Assembly (NCBI RefSeq): GCF_030219325.1
Contig: NZ_CP126625.1
Span: 2,406,857-2,470,856 of the forward strand
Reading direction: 5' to 3'
DNA: 64,000 bases
Source: Geothrix sp.
GTDB taxonomy: Bacteria > Acidobacteriota > Holophagae > Holophagales > Holophagaceae
Within the stretch, counting starts at the first letter, position 1, and each line of letters opens with the position of its first letter. Shown here piece by piece: positions 52,758 to 61,483 of this stretch. The notes under the pieces were generated by a model that worked only from the letters and a program-made list of their open reading frames with translations, was not told where the DNA came from and searched no databases. Position numbers and translations under genes: made by a program.

Positions 52758-54616
52758 TGGTCGTCCTCGTCGTCATCGGGTTTCACGGCGGGGGTCGCTG
52801 GCGTGGCCGTGGGCGCTTCCAGCTTCGCGGCCTGCTCCTTGGCGATGCGGATGCGCAGGTCACCCAGGCGTTTCTCCAGGGCGGATCGATCCGGGAAGAC
52901 GAAGGCCAGGGCCCGGTCCCACTGCTCGGCGGCTTCCGCCAGCTTGCCCTGCTTCACCAGGACCTCGCCCAGGTGCTTGCGGACCTCGGGGCTGAAGGGG
53001 CTCAGCTCCGCGGCGCGGCGCAGCGTGGCCTCCGCCTCGGCGACGCGGCCCAGCTTGAACTGGGCCCAGCCCAGGCTGTCCACCACGTTGCCGTTGTCCG
53101 GCGTGGCTTTCGCGCTGGCCTCGATGAGGGCGGCGGCCTCCTCCAGGTCGCGGTCCTGCTCCAGCAGCAGGTAGCCGAGGTTGTTCTGCACCAGCGGGTT
53201 GGCCGGCTCCAGGGCCTGGGCCTCGCGCAGCACGGCCAGGGACTCCGCATGGCGATCGAGCTGGTCGTAGGCCTGGCTCTGCATGATCAGCATGTCCACG
53301 CGGCGCACCGGGGAGAGGGTGCGGGCCCGCTCCAGGGCCTCGAGGCACTTGTCCCAGCGCTGGAACTCCTGCCAGAGGGCGGCCATGCCCTCCAGGTGCA
53401 GCTGCTCCAGCGCGGCCCGCGTCTCCTTGCGGGAGAACACCGCGTACTCGAGGTACCTGGGCGGGAGCTTGGCGGCCTGCTGGAAGAAGGGCACCTTCGG
53501 GTAGCGGGCGATGCCCTCCTTGAGGGCGTCCAGCCCGCTCTTCCAGTCGTTGAGGCTGATGCAGGCCTGCGTCTTGAAGACCTGGGCCTCGCCGTCGGTG
53601 TGGGGGCGGGGGCGCCGGTCCTTCAGGAAGGCCAGCAGGGCCCTGCCCTTGCCCTGGAGCAGGAGGGATTCCGCGTACAGCATCGGCGCACCATCCCCGA
53701 TCCACTGGGGTTCGATCTCCTGGGACACGATGCCGCGGAGGCGCCGCTCGGCCTCTTCGAAGCGGCCCAGGTTCATGAGGGCCCGCGCCGTGTGGAAGGT
53801 GAGGGTGGGGCTGGGCTTCAGGGCCTCGGCCTTGGCCAGCGTCTCGAGGGCCTCGGTCCAGCGCGCGGTCTGGATGCGCACGAGGGACACGTTCTCCCAC
53901 AGTCCGGCTTCCTGGGGGACGTGGCTGGCCAGCAGGAGGAAGCTCTCCTCGGCATGGGCCAGGTAGCCGGCCTTGATCTGCTCCCGGGCCAGTTCCTCGA
54001 GCAAGCGGAGGTGCCGGTCCTCAGGGTGCCGGGCATTGAGGGCCAGCAGGGCCTCGCGCTTGCCTTCGTAGTTCTGGGTCGCGCGGGCGTGGATGAAGGC
54101 CCGCTCCCAGGCGGGTCCGAAGCTGGGGCGCATGCGGCCCAGGCGCAGCCAGGCCCGCAGGGCCCCCTCCCCGTCCTTGACCGTCTCGGAGGCCTCACCG
54201 AGGCGCGCCCAGAGCTCCGGATCCTGGGGCAGGCGGAGGGTGGCGGCCTTCAGCTCCCGGATGGCCTCCGGTGCCAGGGCGGCATCCTTCTGGGCCCGCT
54301 GGAACTGGAGCAGGGCCAAGTGGGCCTGGGCCTCGGCGTTCTGCGGGGCCAGCTCCACGGCCTTCCTCGCCGGGGCCACGGCGGCATCGGCATCCTGGGC
54401 CTCCTGGAGGGCCTCGGACAGCCGCAGGTTGGCCTCGGCGCTCTCGGGGACCTGCGCCAGCACGCGCCGGTAGAGGGCCGCCGCAGCCGTGGGATCGGCC
54501 CCACCGCCCCGCAGCTGGAGGGCACGGGCCTGGAGCATGAGGGCGCGGACATCCTCCGCGGAGGCGAGGGCCCCGGCGAGGAGCACCACGAGCAGTGAAG
54601 CGCGGAAATCAGACAC
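52754..54616 (-). CDS. Exported tetratricopeptide-repeat protein
   Basis: 620 residues. Signal peptide (about 1-20, LLVVLLAGALASAED), then TPR-type helical repeats through most of the length, clearest near the N-terminus (ANLRLSEALQEAQDADAAV) and C-terminus (NNLGYLLLEQDRDLEEA, SLGWAQFKLGRVAEAEATL, KHLGEVLVKQGKLAEAAEQW). The C-terminus is an acidic tail. TPR arrays mediate protein contacts; partner unknown. The GTG at 54616 was chosen since it begins the signal peptide and overlaps the aroB end by eight bases. Confidence 0.83.
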   Translation of the reverse strand: MSDFRASLLVVLLAGALASAEDVRALMLQARALQLRGGGADPTAAAALYRRVLAQVPESAEANLRLSEALQEAQDADAAVAPARKAVELAPQNAEAQAHLALLQFQRAQKDAALAPEAIRELKAATLRLPQDPELWARLGEASETVKDGEGALRAWLRLGRMRPSFGPAWERAFIHARATQNYEGKREALLALNARHPEDRHLRLLEELAREQIKAGYLAHAEESFLLLASHVPQEAGLWENVSLVRIQTARWTEALETLAKAEALKPSPTLTFHTARALMNLGRFEEAERRLRGIVSQEIEPQWIGDGAPMLYAESLLLQGKGRALLAFLKDRRPRPHTDGEAQVFKTQACISLNDWKSGLDALKEGIARYPKVPFFQQAAKLPPRYLEYAVFSRKETRAALEQLHLEGMAALWQEFQRWDKCLEALERARTLSPVRRVDMLIMQSQAYDQLDRHAESLAVLREAQALEPANPLVQNNLGYLLLEQDRDLEEAAALIEASAKATPDNGNVVDSLGWAQFKLGRVAEAEATLRRAAELSPFSPEVRKHLGEVLVKQGKLAEAAEQWDRALAFVFPDRSALEKRLGDLRIRIAKEQAAKLEAPTATPATPAVKPDDDEDDQ

Positions 54617-55673
54617 GGACGGACTCCTGGTGGAGCAGGGCGAGGAGCCTGGCATGGGGGGATTCCCAGGCCTCGGGGGGCAGCGCCCGCTGCACGGCGG
54701 GTTCGCCGGGCCGCGGAAGGATGCATTGGATCTCGGTGGCGGGGGCGTCCTGGGTGGAGCCGGAGGCGTGGACCGCCTTCTTGTCGCGGGCCAGGAGGGG
54801 CAGGCAGTCGGCCCAGGGCGCCACCAGGGGGGCCAGGGGTGCCAGGCGCCGCACCAGCGGTTCGAGCAGGCCCGGCGGGAAGGGCTTCAGGCCCTGCTCC
54901 TCCGCCAGGAGGCAGGAGCCCAGGAGGCCCAGGCCCACGGCCTCGCCGTGCAGCAGCCGGTAGCCGGAGGCCGCCTCCAGGGCATGCCCCAGGGTGTGGC
55001 CCAGGTTCAGCAGGCGGCGCTCCCCGGCTTCGCGGGGGTCGCGGTGCACCACACCGGCCTTGAAGGCCAGCGCGCGCTCCACCCAGGCGACCTTCAGCGT
55101 CTCCTCCTGCAGCATCTCCTGGGCCCAGGCCATCTCGCCCACGATCAGGGCCGTCTTCACCAGCTCCCAGAGGCCGTTCTGCAGGTGCCGCTCGGGCAGG
55201 CCGGTGAGCAGGTCCGTGCAGGCCACCAGGCGGCGCGGCGCATGGAAGGCCCCCACCAGGTTCTTGCCCGCCGAGAGATCCGCGGCGGTCTTTCCGCCCA
55301 GGGCGGCATCGGCCATGGCCAGCAGGGTGGTGGGCCACACCTGCCAGGCGATGCCGCGCAGGAAGAGCGCCGCCGCCAGACCGGTCAGGTCGGACAGCAC
55401 GCCGCCGCCCAGGGCCACTACGGTGGCATCCCGATGCAGCGGAATCCGGGCCCAGTGCTCCAGCCAGGGGATCACCGTGCGCAGCTTCTTCTCCTCCTCC
55501 GGCACCGACACCCACAGGGCGTGCTCCGGCTCGGGCATGCCCGCCCGGGCCCAGGCTTCGCGCAGCCGCAGGTCGCCCACCAGGGTCCACGCCCCTTCCG
55601 GGAGCAGCTCCCGGTCGGGGGCCTCCAGGAGGAAGACCTCCGTGGCGAACCCGGACGGCGTGGCCAGTCTCAT
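54609..55673 (-). CDS. aroB: 3-dehydroquinate synthase
   Basis: 354 residues. NAD-binding ALGGGVLSDLTGLAAALFLRG, the substrate and metal region PTTLLAMADAALGGKTA, and the LLNLGHTLGHALE zinc motif identify AroB. It converts DAHP to 3-dehydroquinate, second step of the shikimate pathway. ATG 55673 overlaps the stop of the M28 peptidase gene. A shikimate kinase domain, a later step of the same pathway, is encoded about 4 kb away in the ThiE fusion at 59563-60708. Confidence 0.93.
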   Translation of the reverse strand: MRLATPSGFATEVFLLEAPDRELLPEGAWTLVGDLRLREAWARAGMPEPEHALWVSVPEEEKKLRTVIPWLEHWARIPLHRDATVVALGGGVLSDLTGLAAALFLRGIAWQVWPTTLLAMADAALGGKTAADLSAGKNLVGAFHAPRRLVACTDLLTGLPERHLQNGLWELVKTALIVGEMAWAQEMLQEETLKVAWVERALAFKAGVVHRDPREAGERRLLNLGHTLGHALEAASGYRLLHGEAVGLGLLGSCLLAEEQGLKPFPPGLLEPLVRRLAPLAPLVAPWADCLPLLARDKKAVHASGSTQDAPATEIQCILPRPGEPAVQRALPPEAWESPHARLLALLHQESVRV

Positions 55674-57433
55674 TGCCGGCCCTTCAGCGTGGCCTCGGCC
55701 TGCATGGGCTGGTCGCCGCGCAGCCACTGGATCACGACCTTGTCGCCCGGCTTGAAGGCACCCAGCGCCCCCATGAAGTCATAGACGTTCTTCACGGGCT
55801 TGTCGCCGAACTGGATGAGGATGTCGCCGGTCTGCAGGCCGATGGTCTCGGCGGTGCCGCCCTTGGAGACGCCGTTGATGCGGAAGCCCTTCGGGTTGTC
55901 GGCGTAGTCGGGGATGGTGCCGAAGGCGATGCGCATGGGCCCGCCGTCGCCCCGGGAGGGCAGCTTGGCGGTCTCGGGATCGAAGGCGGGCAGCGTGTCC
56001 GCGTTGGCCAGATCCAGCGAGACGGCCTTGCCGAAGGCCACCAGCTTCACCATGCCGGGGAAGTTGATGAGGTTCGCCGTGTCGGTGGGCCGGTGGTACT
56101 CCCCGTGGATGCCGGTGAAGAAGAAGAAGGTGGGGATCTTGGCCTGGGAGAAGCTCATGTGGTCGGAGCCGCCCACGCTGGCGCCCACGTCCGCGCTGAC
56201 GGCGAAATCCTTCGGCACGAACTTCTGGGCCGCTTCGACCGCGGATTTCGGGGCCCCGAGCCCGCCCATCATCAGCTTGGGCGCCTTGAGGTCGAGGCGG
56301 CCCACCATGTCGAAGTTGAGCATGAACTTCACGGACTCGAGCGGGTGCGTCGGATGCTGCACCCAGTACTGGGAGCCCAGCAGGCCCTCCTCCTCGCCGC
56401 CGAAGTGGAGCAGCAGGATGGAGCGTTTGGGCCGGGCCTGCTTCAGCGCCCGGGCCAGCTCCACGACCATGGCCGTGCCGGAGGCATTGTCGTCGGCGCC
56501 GGGATGCACCTGGCCGCGGGCCTCGGCGCCGCCCATGCTGTGGCGCTCGCCCATGCCCAGGTGGTCCATGTGCGCGCCCAGGGCGATGAATTCCTTCCGG
56601 AGCTTGGGATCCCGGCCGGGGATCACGGCCACCACGTTGGGCACCTGGGCCTCTTCGCGGCGGAGCTTCAGCTCCAGACTCAGCGTGACGGAAGGGGCGG
56701 AGGCGAAATCCTGGCTGGCGGGCTTCCCCGTCTCCTTGATGCTCTTGAACCGGGCCGCCAGGTCGCCGCAGGCGCCGCCCAGGGCCTCGCTGGTCATGCC
56801 CAGCACCGGGACGTCCACCTTCACGGGACCCTCCTCGCGCTGCAGGGGCCGGAGTCCGTTCTCTTCGAGCACGATGACACCGGCCACCTTGGCGGTCTCC
56901 AGCTTCTTCAGGCGGGCCAGCAGGCTCCGCTCCCCGCGGGGCAGGTGGGCGAAGGCGTCGAGATCCGGCACGGAGCGGGCGATCACGACGACGCGGTCCT
57001 TCAGCTCGAGGCCGGCCAGGTCGTCATAGCCGCCGGGGATCTGCACGCCGTAGCCCAGGAAGGCCAGGGCCTTGCCGCGGAAGCTGGCATCCCCGCTCAG
57101 GCCCAGGGCCTCGAGGTCCTTGCCCCACACCAGGGACCGGGAGCGGTCGCCCTGGAGGAGCGCGGCCTCCTGGCGCTCGCGGACCACCTTGGCGATGAAG
57201 GGGAAGCGCTGGATCTGGGTCTTGAGGCCGAGGGCCCTGAGCTCGCCCTCGATGCGCCGGGCGGCCTGGTCGAGCTCGGGGTAGCCATTGCCGCGGCCCT
57301 TCAGCTCCGGCGAGGCCAGGAAGGTCACGTCCCGCCGTAGCCGCTTCTCCATGGCCGCGTCGGCCTTGGAGGCGGGGGCCTGGGCTTGGGCCACGAGGGT
57401 GGCGGCAACAAGAACGGGCATCCAGGCGTTCAT
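55670..57433 (-). CDS. Secreted M28-family metallopeptidase with PA and PDZ domains
   Basis: 587 residues. Signal peptide (to about AQAQ), a PA-domain insert (about 115-240), and the M28 catalytic core with zinc ligands in GAHMDHLG, PGADDNASG, GGEEEGLLGS, NFDMVG and GEYHRPTD. A PDZ domain closes the protein (GISKGG-type strand, GLQTGDILIQFGDKPV). It is probably an aminopeptidase acting in the periplasm or outside. First gene of the operon M28-aroB-TPR-hypothetical. Upstream, TAAACT at 57460-57455 may be its -10. Confidence 0.92.
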   Translation of the reverse strand: MNAWMPVLVAATLVAQAQAPASKADAAMEKRLRRDVTFLASPELKGRGNGYPELDQAARRIEGELRALGLKTQIQRFPFIAKVVRERQEAALLQGDRSRSLVWGKDLEALGLSGDASFRGKALAFLGYGVQIPGGYDDLAGLELKDRVVVIARSVPDLDAFAHLPRGERSLLARLKKLETAKVAGVIVLEENGLRPLQREEGPVKVDVPVLGMTSEALGGACGDLAARFKSIKETGKPASQDFASAPSVTLSLELKLRREEAQVPNVVAVIPGRDPKLRKEFIALGAHMDHLGMGERHSMGGAEARGQVHPGADDNASGTAMVVELARALKQARPKRSILLLHFGGEEEGLLGSQYWVQHPTHPLESVKFMLNFDMVGRLDLKAPKLMMGGLGAPKSAVEAAQKFVPKDFAVSADVGASVGGSDHMSFSQAKIPTFFFFTGIHGEYHRPTDTANLINFPGMVKLVAFGKAVSLDLANADTLPAFDPETAKLPSRGDGGPMRIAFGTIPDYADNPKGFRINGVSKGGTAETIGLQTGDILIQFGDKPVKNVYDFMGALGAFKPGDKVVIQWLRGDQPMQAEATLKGRQ

Positions 57434-57550
57434 CGAGGCTCCGGGCGAACTTCCAGTTTACATGAGCCCCGCGCCCGCTCCGCCGGGGCATCCCTGGTCC
57501 CGGAGCAGGGTCGGCGCGGGATTCTCCACGTCCTGTGGGAGAATGGGCCC

Positions 57551-59338
57551 ATGTCCGAACAGGGAGCCTTCTTCCAATCCGATCGCACCGATGATCGCCC
57601 CATGCGCCACGCCCTGCTCTGGCGCCTGGCCAGCTACCTGAAGCCCCAGTGGGCGGCGCTGCTCCTGCTGCTGGTCCTCATGGCCCTGGGCGCCTTCCTG
57701 GAGGTGCTGCCCTCGGAGCTGACGCTGCGCCTCATCAACCGGTTCATGGGCGAGGGCAGCCTCAAGGGCGGCGGCCCCATGGTGGCCGGGTTCTTCGGGG
57801 TGCTCATCGCCGGGTTCCTGGTGAGCTTCGCCCGCTACTTCATGCTGGCCAAGGTGGGCCAGAAGGCCATGCTCGAGCTCCGTGTCCAGCTCTTCGCGCA
57901 CCTCATGGGGCGCAGCACGGACTTCTTCCACCGCAACCCCGTGGGCAGGCTGATGACCCGGGTGACCAGCGACGTCCAGAACCTGAACGAGATGTTCGCG
58001 TCTGGCTTCGTGGCCATCGTGGGGGACGCGCTGTCCCTGCTGGCCATCGTGGCCTGGATGTTCTGGACCCACGCCGGCATGGCCCTGGTGGCCCTGGTGA
58101 TCCTGCCCTTCCTGCTGGTGGCCACGGAGTTCTTCCGCCGCCGCGCGGGCGAGGCCTTCCGCGAGACCCAGCGCCGCTACGCCGCCATCAACGCCTTCCT
58201 GCAGGAGCAGATCTCGGGCATGGGCCTGGTCCAGATCAATGCCCAGGAGTCGCGCAGCGACCAGCAGTTCAAGGTCCTCAACGAGGACTACTATCAGGCC
58301 TTCCTCCGCACGATCTTCGCCTACGCGGTGTTCTTCCCGGTGGTGGAGTTCATCACCTCGGGCACCCTGGCCGCGCTCATCTTCTATGCGGGCTTCAAGC
58401 TGAAGGCCGGGGCCATCACGTGGGGCCTGCTGCTGGCCTTCATCCAGCAGTCCAGCCGCTTCTTCCGGCCCATCCGCGAGCTGGCCGAGCGCTACAACGT
58501 GATGCAGACCGCCCTGGCCTCCAGCGAGCGCATCTTCCGCCTGCTGGACAACCGCGAGGAGATCCCCGAGATCCCCGGCGCCAAGGCCGCCAGCTTCGCC
58601 CGGGAGATCCGGCTCGAAGGCGTGACCTTCGCCTACGAGGAAGGCGGCCGGAAGGTCGTGCGGGAACTCAGCGGCGTCATCCCCAAGGGCCGGCGCATCG
58701 CCGTGGTGGGCCACACGGGGGCCGGCAAGAGCACCCTGATCAACCTGCTCATGCGCTTCTACGACGTCCGCGAGGGCCGCATCACCGTCGACGGGACGGA
58801 CACCCGCCACCTCACCCTGCGCAGCCTCCGCGACCTCTTCGGCCTGGTGCTCCAGGACGTCTTCGTCTTTTCCGGAACGCTGCGCGACAACATCGTGCTG
58901 GACCGTCCCCTGGACGAGACCCGCCTCGCCTCCGTGCTGGACCAGAGCCAGCTCAAGGACCTGGTGGGCCGCCTGCCCCAGGGCCTGGATACCCAGGTGG
59001 GCGAGCGGGGCCAGAAGCTCAGCGCCGGCGAGCGGCAGCTGCTGGCCTTCGCCCGCATGCTCTACCTCGAACCGGCCGTGCTGCTGCTGGACGAGGCCAC
59101 CGCCAACATCGACTCCGAGACCGAATCCAAGATCCAGACCGTCATCGAGCGCGTGAGCCACCGGCTTACCACCTTCACCATCGCCCACCGGCTCTCCACC
59201 ATCCGCGACGCCGACGAGATCTGGGTCATGGACCAGGGCGCCCTCGTCGAGCGCGGCACCCACGACGGCCTCATCGCCCAGGACGGCGTCTACGCCAAGC
59301 TCGTGCGGCTGCAGTTCGCGGATGGGGAAGCGGCGTAA
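57551..59338 (+). CDS. MsbA-like ABC exporter (fused membrane and ATPase domains)
   Basis: 595 residues. Six membrane helices in about residues 30-330, ABC exporter type 1 fold, then a nucleotide-binding domain with Walker A GHTGAGKST, Q-loop LVLQDVFVF, signature LSAGERQLLAFARML, Walker B VLLLDEATANID and H-loop TIAHRLST. All catalytic residues are present. Lipid A or multidrug export is the family function; waaA in the window is consistent with, but does not prove, an MsbA role. ATG 57551 gives the normal length; GGGAG lies nine bases before it. Confidence 0.88.
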   Translation: MSEQGAFFQSDRTDDRPMRHALLWRLASYLKPQWAALLLLLVLMALGAFLEVLPSELTLRLINRFMGEGSLKGGGPMVAGFFGVLIAGFLVSFARYFMLAKVGQKAMLELRVQLFAHLMGRSTDFFHRNPVGRLMTRVTSDVQNLNEMFASGFVAIVGDALSLLAIVAWMFWTHAGMALVALVILPFLLVATEFFRRRAGEAFRETQRRYAAINAFLQEQISGMGLVQINAQESRSDQQFKVLNEDYYQAFLRTIFAYAVFFPVVEFITSGTLAALIFYAGFKLKAGAITWGLLLAFIQQSSRFFRPIRELAERYNVMQTALASSERIFRLLDNREEIPEIPGAKAASFAREIRLEGVTFAYEEGGRKVVRELSGVIPKGRRIAVVGHTGAGKSTLINLLMRFYDVREGRITVDGTDTRHLTLRSLRDLFGLVLQDVFVFSGTLRDNIVLDRPLDETRLASVLDQSQLKDLVGRLPQGLDTQVGERGQKLSAGERQLLAFARMLYLEPAVLLLDEATANIDSETESKIQTVIERVSHRLTTFTIAHRLSTIRDADEIWVMDQGALVERGTHDGLIAQDGVYAKLVRLQFADGEAA

Positions 59339-59353
59339 TGAAGGCTGGGGTCC

Positions 59354-59499
59354 GGAGTCTGGAGGTACAGATTCCTGTGGCCGCCTTCGGCGGCGATGAT
59401 CATTTGAGATTGGGCGAGGCACACCGAATGGGTCGGCGCCAATCTGGATGATTGACGCGGCGCATGGCGCCGCACCAACAAGCAGTACCTCCAGACTCC
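59354..59499. repeat. Structured spacer bounded by 15-base inverted repeats
   Basis: Perfect 15-base inverted repeats (left GGAGTCTGGAGGTAC at 59354-59368, right its complement at 59485-59499) enclose 116 bases. Inside are further hairpins: GCCGCC-TTC-GGCGGC at 59380-59394, GCGGCGC-ATG-GCGCCGC at 59457-59473, and AGATTGG pairing with CCAATCT. No reading frame. Possible MITE-type element or structured RNA; no transposase or target duplication seen. Confidence 0.65.
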
Positions 59500-59507
59500 A
59501 GACTCCC

Positions 59508-59531
59508 TCGGGCAACGCATGCGTTGCCCGA
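59508..59531. repeat. 24-base perfect palindrome before thiE-aroK fusion gene
   Basis: Twelve-base arms TCGGGCAACGCA and its complement meet at a GCATGC centre. The stem can extend by GACT/AGTC pairs outside after a small bulge. A second dyad, TCAGTCT-GT-AGACTGA at 59541-59556, ends six bases before the ATG, where a ribosome site would lie. No T-run follows, and no TPP riboswitch core is recognisable. Confidence 0.75.
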
Positions 59532-59562
59532 AGTCTAAGGTCAGTCTGTAGACTGAGTTCCC

Positions 59563-60708
59563 ATGCTCCGCCTCCCGCCCCTCTACCCCATCACCGACGC
59601 CTCGCGCCCCGAATCCCTGTCCGCGCAGATCCGCCAGCTGGGCGAGGCGGGCTTTCCGCTGGTCCAGTTCCGGGGCAAGCCCCTGGACGCGCAGGCCCAG
59701 TGGACGGAGCTGCGCACGGCCCTGGCCGAGGCGGCTGCCAATGGGGGCTGGCCCATGATCTGCGTCAACGACCGCGCGGATCTGGCCATCCTCGCCGCCC
59801 GGGAGGACCTGACCCCCTGGGGCCTGCACCTGGGCCAGGAGGACCTGCCCGCCCGTGAAGCCCAGGCCCTGCCGGGGCTGGCGGGCCTCCACCTCGGCGC
59901 CTCCACCCACGAGGCCAGTGAGTGGGCGGCCGTGAACCGCGCTTGTGACCACGCCGGAGTTGGCCCCTTCCGGGGCACGCCTTCCAAAGCCGATCACGCC
60001 GAACCCATCGGCCTGGAAGGACTGCAAGCGGGCTGCGCAGCCCTCCGCGCCCAGGCCATCGCCCCCATCGCCATCGGCGGCCTGACCCTCGCGGATGCCG
60101 GCCCCTGCTTCGAGGCCGGCGCCGAGTCCCTGGCCATGGTGGGCGAGATCCACCGCGCCGCGGACCCGGCCGCCCTCGGCTGGGCGATCCAGCGGGAGCG
60201 CTGGCGGGTCCGCCCCCCCTTCCGTCCCGGCCAGGGCCTCGTGCTGCTGGGCGGCAGCGGCGGCGGGAAGACCTCCCTGGGCCGGCTGCTGGCCTTCCGG
60301 ATGGCCCTGCCCTTCCACGACCTGGACGCGGTCATCGAGGGCCACGCCGGCCGTGCGGTGGCGGAGCTCTTCGAAGCGCGCGGGGAGGCGGCCTTCCGGG
60401 CCCTGGAATCGGAGCTTCTCCCCGGGCTCCTGGCGGCGCCCGCGGTGGTGGCCCTGGGCGGGGGTGCCTGGGAGGCCGAGGCCAACCGCCTGGCCGTGGA
60501 CGCCAGCGGCTTCGCCGCGCTGTGGCTGGCGGAGACGCCCGCCCGGGCCTGGGAGCGGGCGGGGCGGGATCCCAAGCGCCCCCTGGCCCAGGACCCGGCC
60601 GTCTTCATGGCCCGCTGGCGCAGGCGGATGCCGGCCTGGGCGCAAGCGGACATGCTCCTCGCCTTTGGTCACAGTTCGCGGGACCTCGCGTCAGCCTTGC
60701 TAGACTGA
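59563..60708 (+). CDS. Fusion of ThiE (thiamine phosphate synthase) and shikimate kinase
   Basis: 381 residues in one uninterrupted frame. Residues 1-215 are ThiE-like: YPITDASRP, VQFRGKPLD, CVNDRADLAILA, WGLHLGQEDLP, GPFRGTPSKADHAEPIGLEGL, and PIAIGGLTLADAG. Residues 225-381 are shikimate kinase: P-loop GGSGGGKTS (230-238), FHDLDAVIEGHAG with Asp253 and Asp255, GEAAFRALESELL, ALGGGAW, and the lid RDPKRPLAQDP. The two functions belong to thiamine and aromatic amino-acid synthesis and are not normally joined. Each half keeps its catalytic motifs, so both may be active. No ribosome site is evident; a dyad occupies that position. Confidence 0.9.
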   Translation: MLRLPPLYPITDASRPESLSAQIRQLGEAGFPLVQFRGKPLDAQAQWTELRTALAEAAANGGWPMICVNDRADLAILAAREDLTPWGLHLGQEDLPAREAQALPGLAGLHLGASTHEASEWAAVNRACDHAGVGPFRGTPSKADHAEPIGLEGLQAGCAALRAQAIAPIAIGGLTLADAGPCFEAGAESLAMVGEIHRAADPAALGWAIQRERWRVRPPFRPGQGLVLLGGSGGGKTSLGRLLAFRMALPFHDLDAVIEGHAGRAVAELFEARGEAAFRALESELLPGLLAAPAVVALGGGAWEAEANRLAVDASGFAALWLAETPARAWERAGRDPKRPLAQDPAVFMARWRRRMPAWAQADMLLAFGHSSRDLASALLD

Positions 60709-60729
60709 GATGCCTCCCCTGGACATCCC

Positions 60730-61470
60730 TTGGACCTGATCCTCTCCGATCTGCACGCGAACCTGCACGCCCTCCGGGCCGTGCTGCGCTTCGCGCGGCG
60801 ACGGGCCATCCACCGCTTCGTGCTGCTGGGCGACCTGGTGGGCTACGGGGCCAACCCCAATCAGCTGCTGGACAAGGTGAAGGAATGGCGCCCGCGGTAC
60901 ATGGTGCGCGGCAACCACGACAAAGTCTGCGCGGGCCTGGAGCCGGACGGCTCCTTCAGCCTGCCCGCCAAGCAGGCGGCGGATTGGACCCGCGACCGCC
61001 TGCGGCAGGACAACTGGCGCTTCCTGGCGGACCTGCCCGTGGGCCCGCTCTGGGTGGGCGAGGACTACCAGATCTCGCATGGCTCCCCCATGGACGAGGA
61101 CGCCTACCTCCTCCACATGCGGGAGATCAGCCAGGCCTTCGACGCCTTCGAGGGCCAGCTCTGCTTCTTCGGCCACACCCACCTGCCCGGCTGCTTCGAG
61201 CTGGATGAGGCCCGGGGCCAGCTGAACTGGATCTGCCTCCAGCCCGGCGAGTGGTTCCAGCTGCAGCCGCACTGCCGGTACCTCGTGAATCCGGGCTCGG
61301 TGGGCCAGCCCCGCGACCGGGACCCCCGCGTCTCGTTCATGACCTACAACCCCAAGCGCCACTGCCTGAGGCTGCACCGCCTCGACTATGACGTGAAGGG
61401 CGCGGCCAAGGCCATCCTGGCCGCCGGGCTGCATCGCAACCTGGCAGAGCGGCTGGGTCAAGGCATTTGA
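60730..61470 (+). CDS. Calcineurin-like metallophosphoesterase
   Basis: 246 residues. The metal-binding series is complete: SDLHANLHAL, LLGDLVGYGANP, VRGNHDK, ISHGSP and FFGHTHLP. Similar to the YfcE/MJ0936-type phosphodiesterases. Substrate unknown. Start is TTG 60730, since no ATG or GTG is available in frame and the first beta strand begins at once. Twenty-one bases after the ThiE-kinase gene and 13 before the PilZ gene, so probably one transcript. Confidence 0.88.
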   Translation: MDLILSDLHANLHALRAVLRFARRRAIHRFVLLGDLVGYGANPNQLLDKVKEWRPRYMVRGNHDKVCAGLEPDGSFSLPAKQAADWTRDRLRQDNWRFLADLPVGPLWVGEDYQISHGSPMDEDAYLLHMREISQAFDAFEGQLCFFGHTHLPGCFELDEARGQLNWICLQPGEWFQLQPHCRYLVNPGSVGQPRDRDPRVSFMTYNPKRHCLRLHRLDYDVKGAAKAILAAGLHRNLAERLGQGI

Positions 61471-61483
61471 AAGGCAGGACCCC

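Noticed and set aside
59354-59499. Complete insertion sequence
   Set aside because: Only 146 bases, no transposase frame, and no flanking target-site duplication visible.
59339-59562. TPP riboswitch before the ThiE fusion
   Set aside because: CTGAG near the start is not accompanied by the other conserved THI-box parts; the dyads do not form its three-way core.
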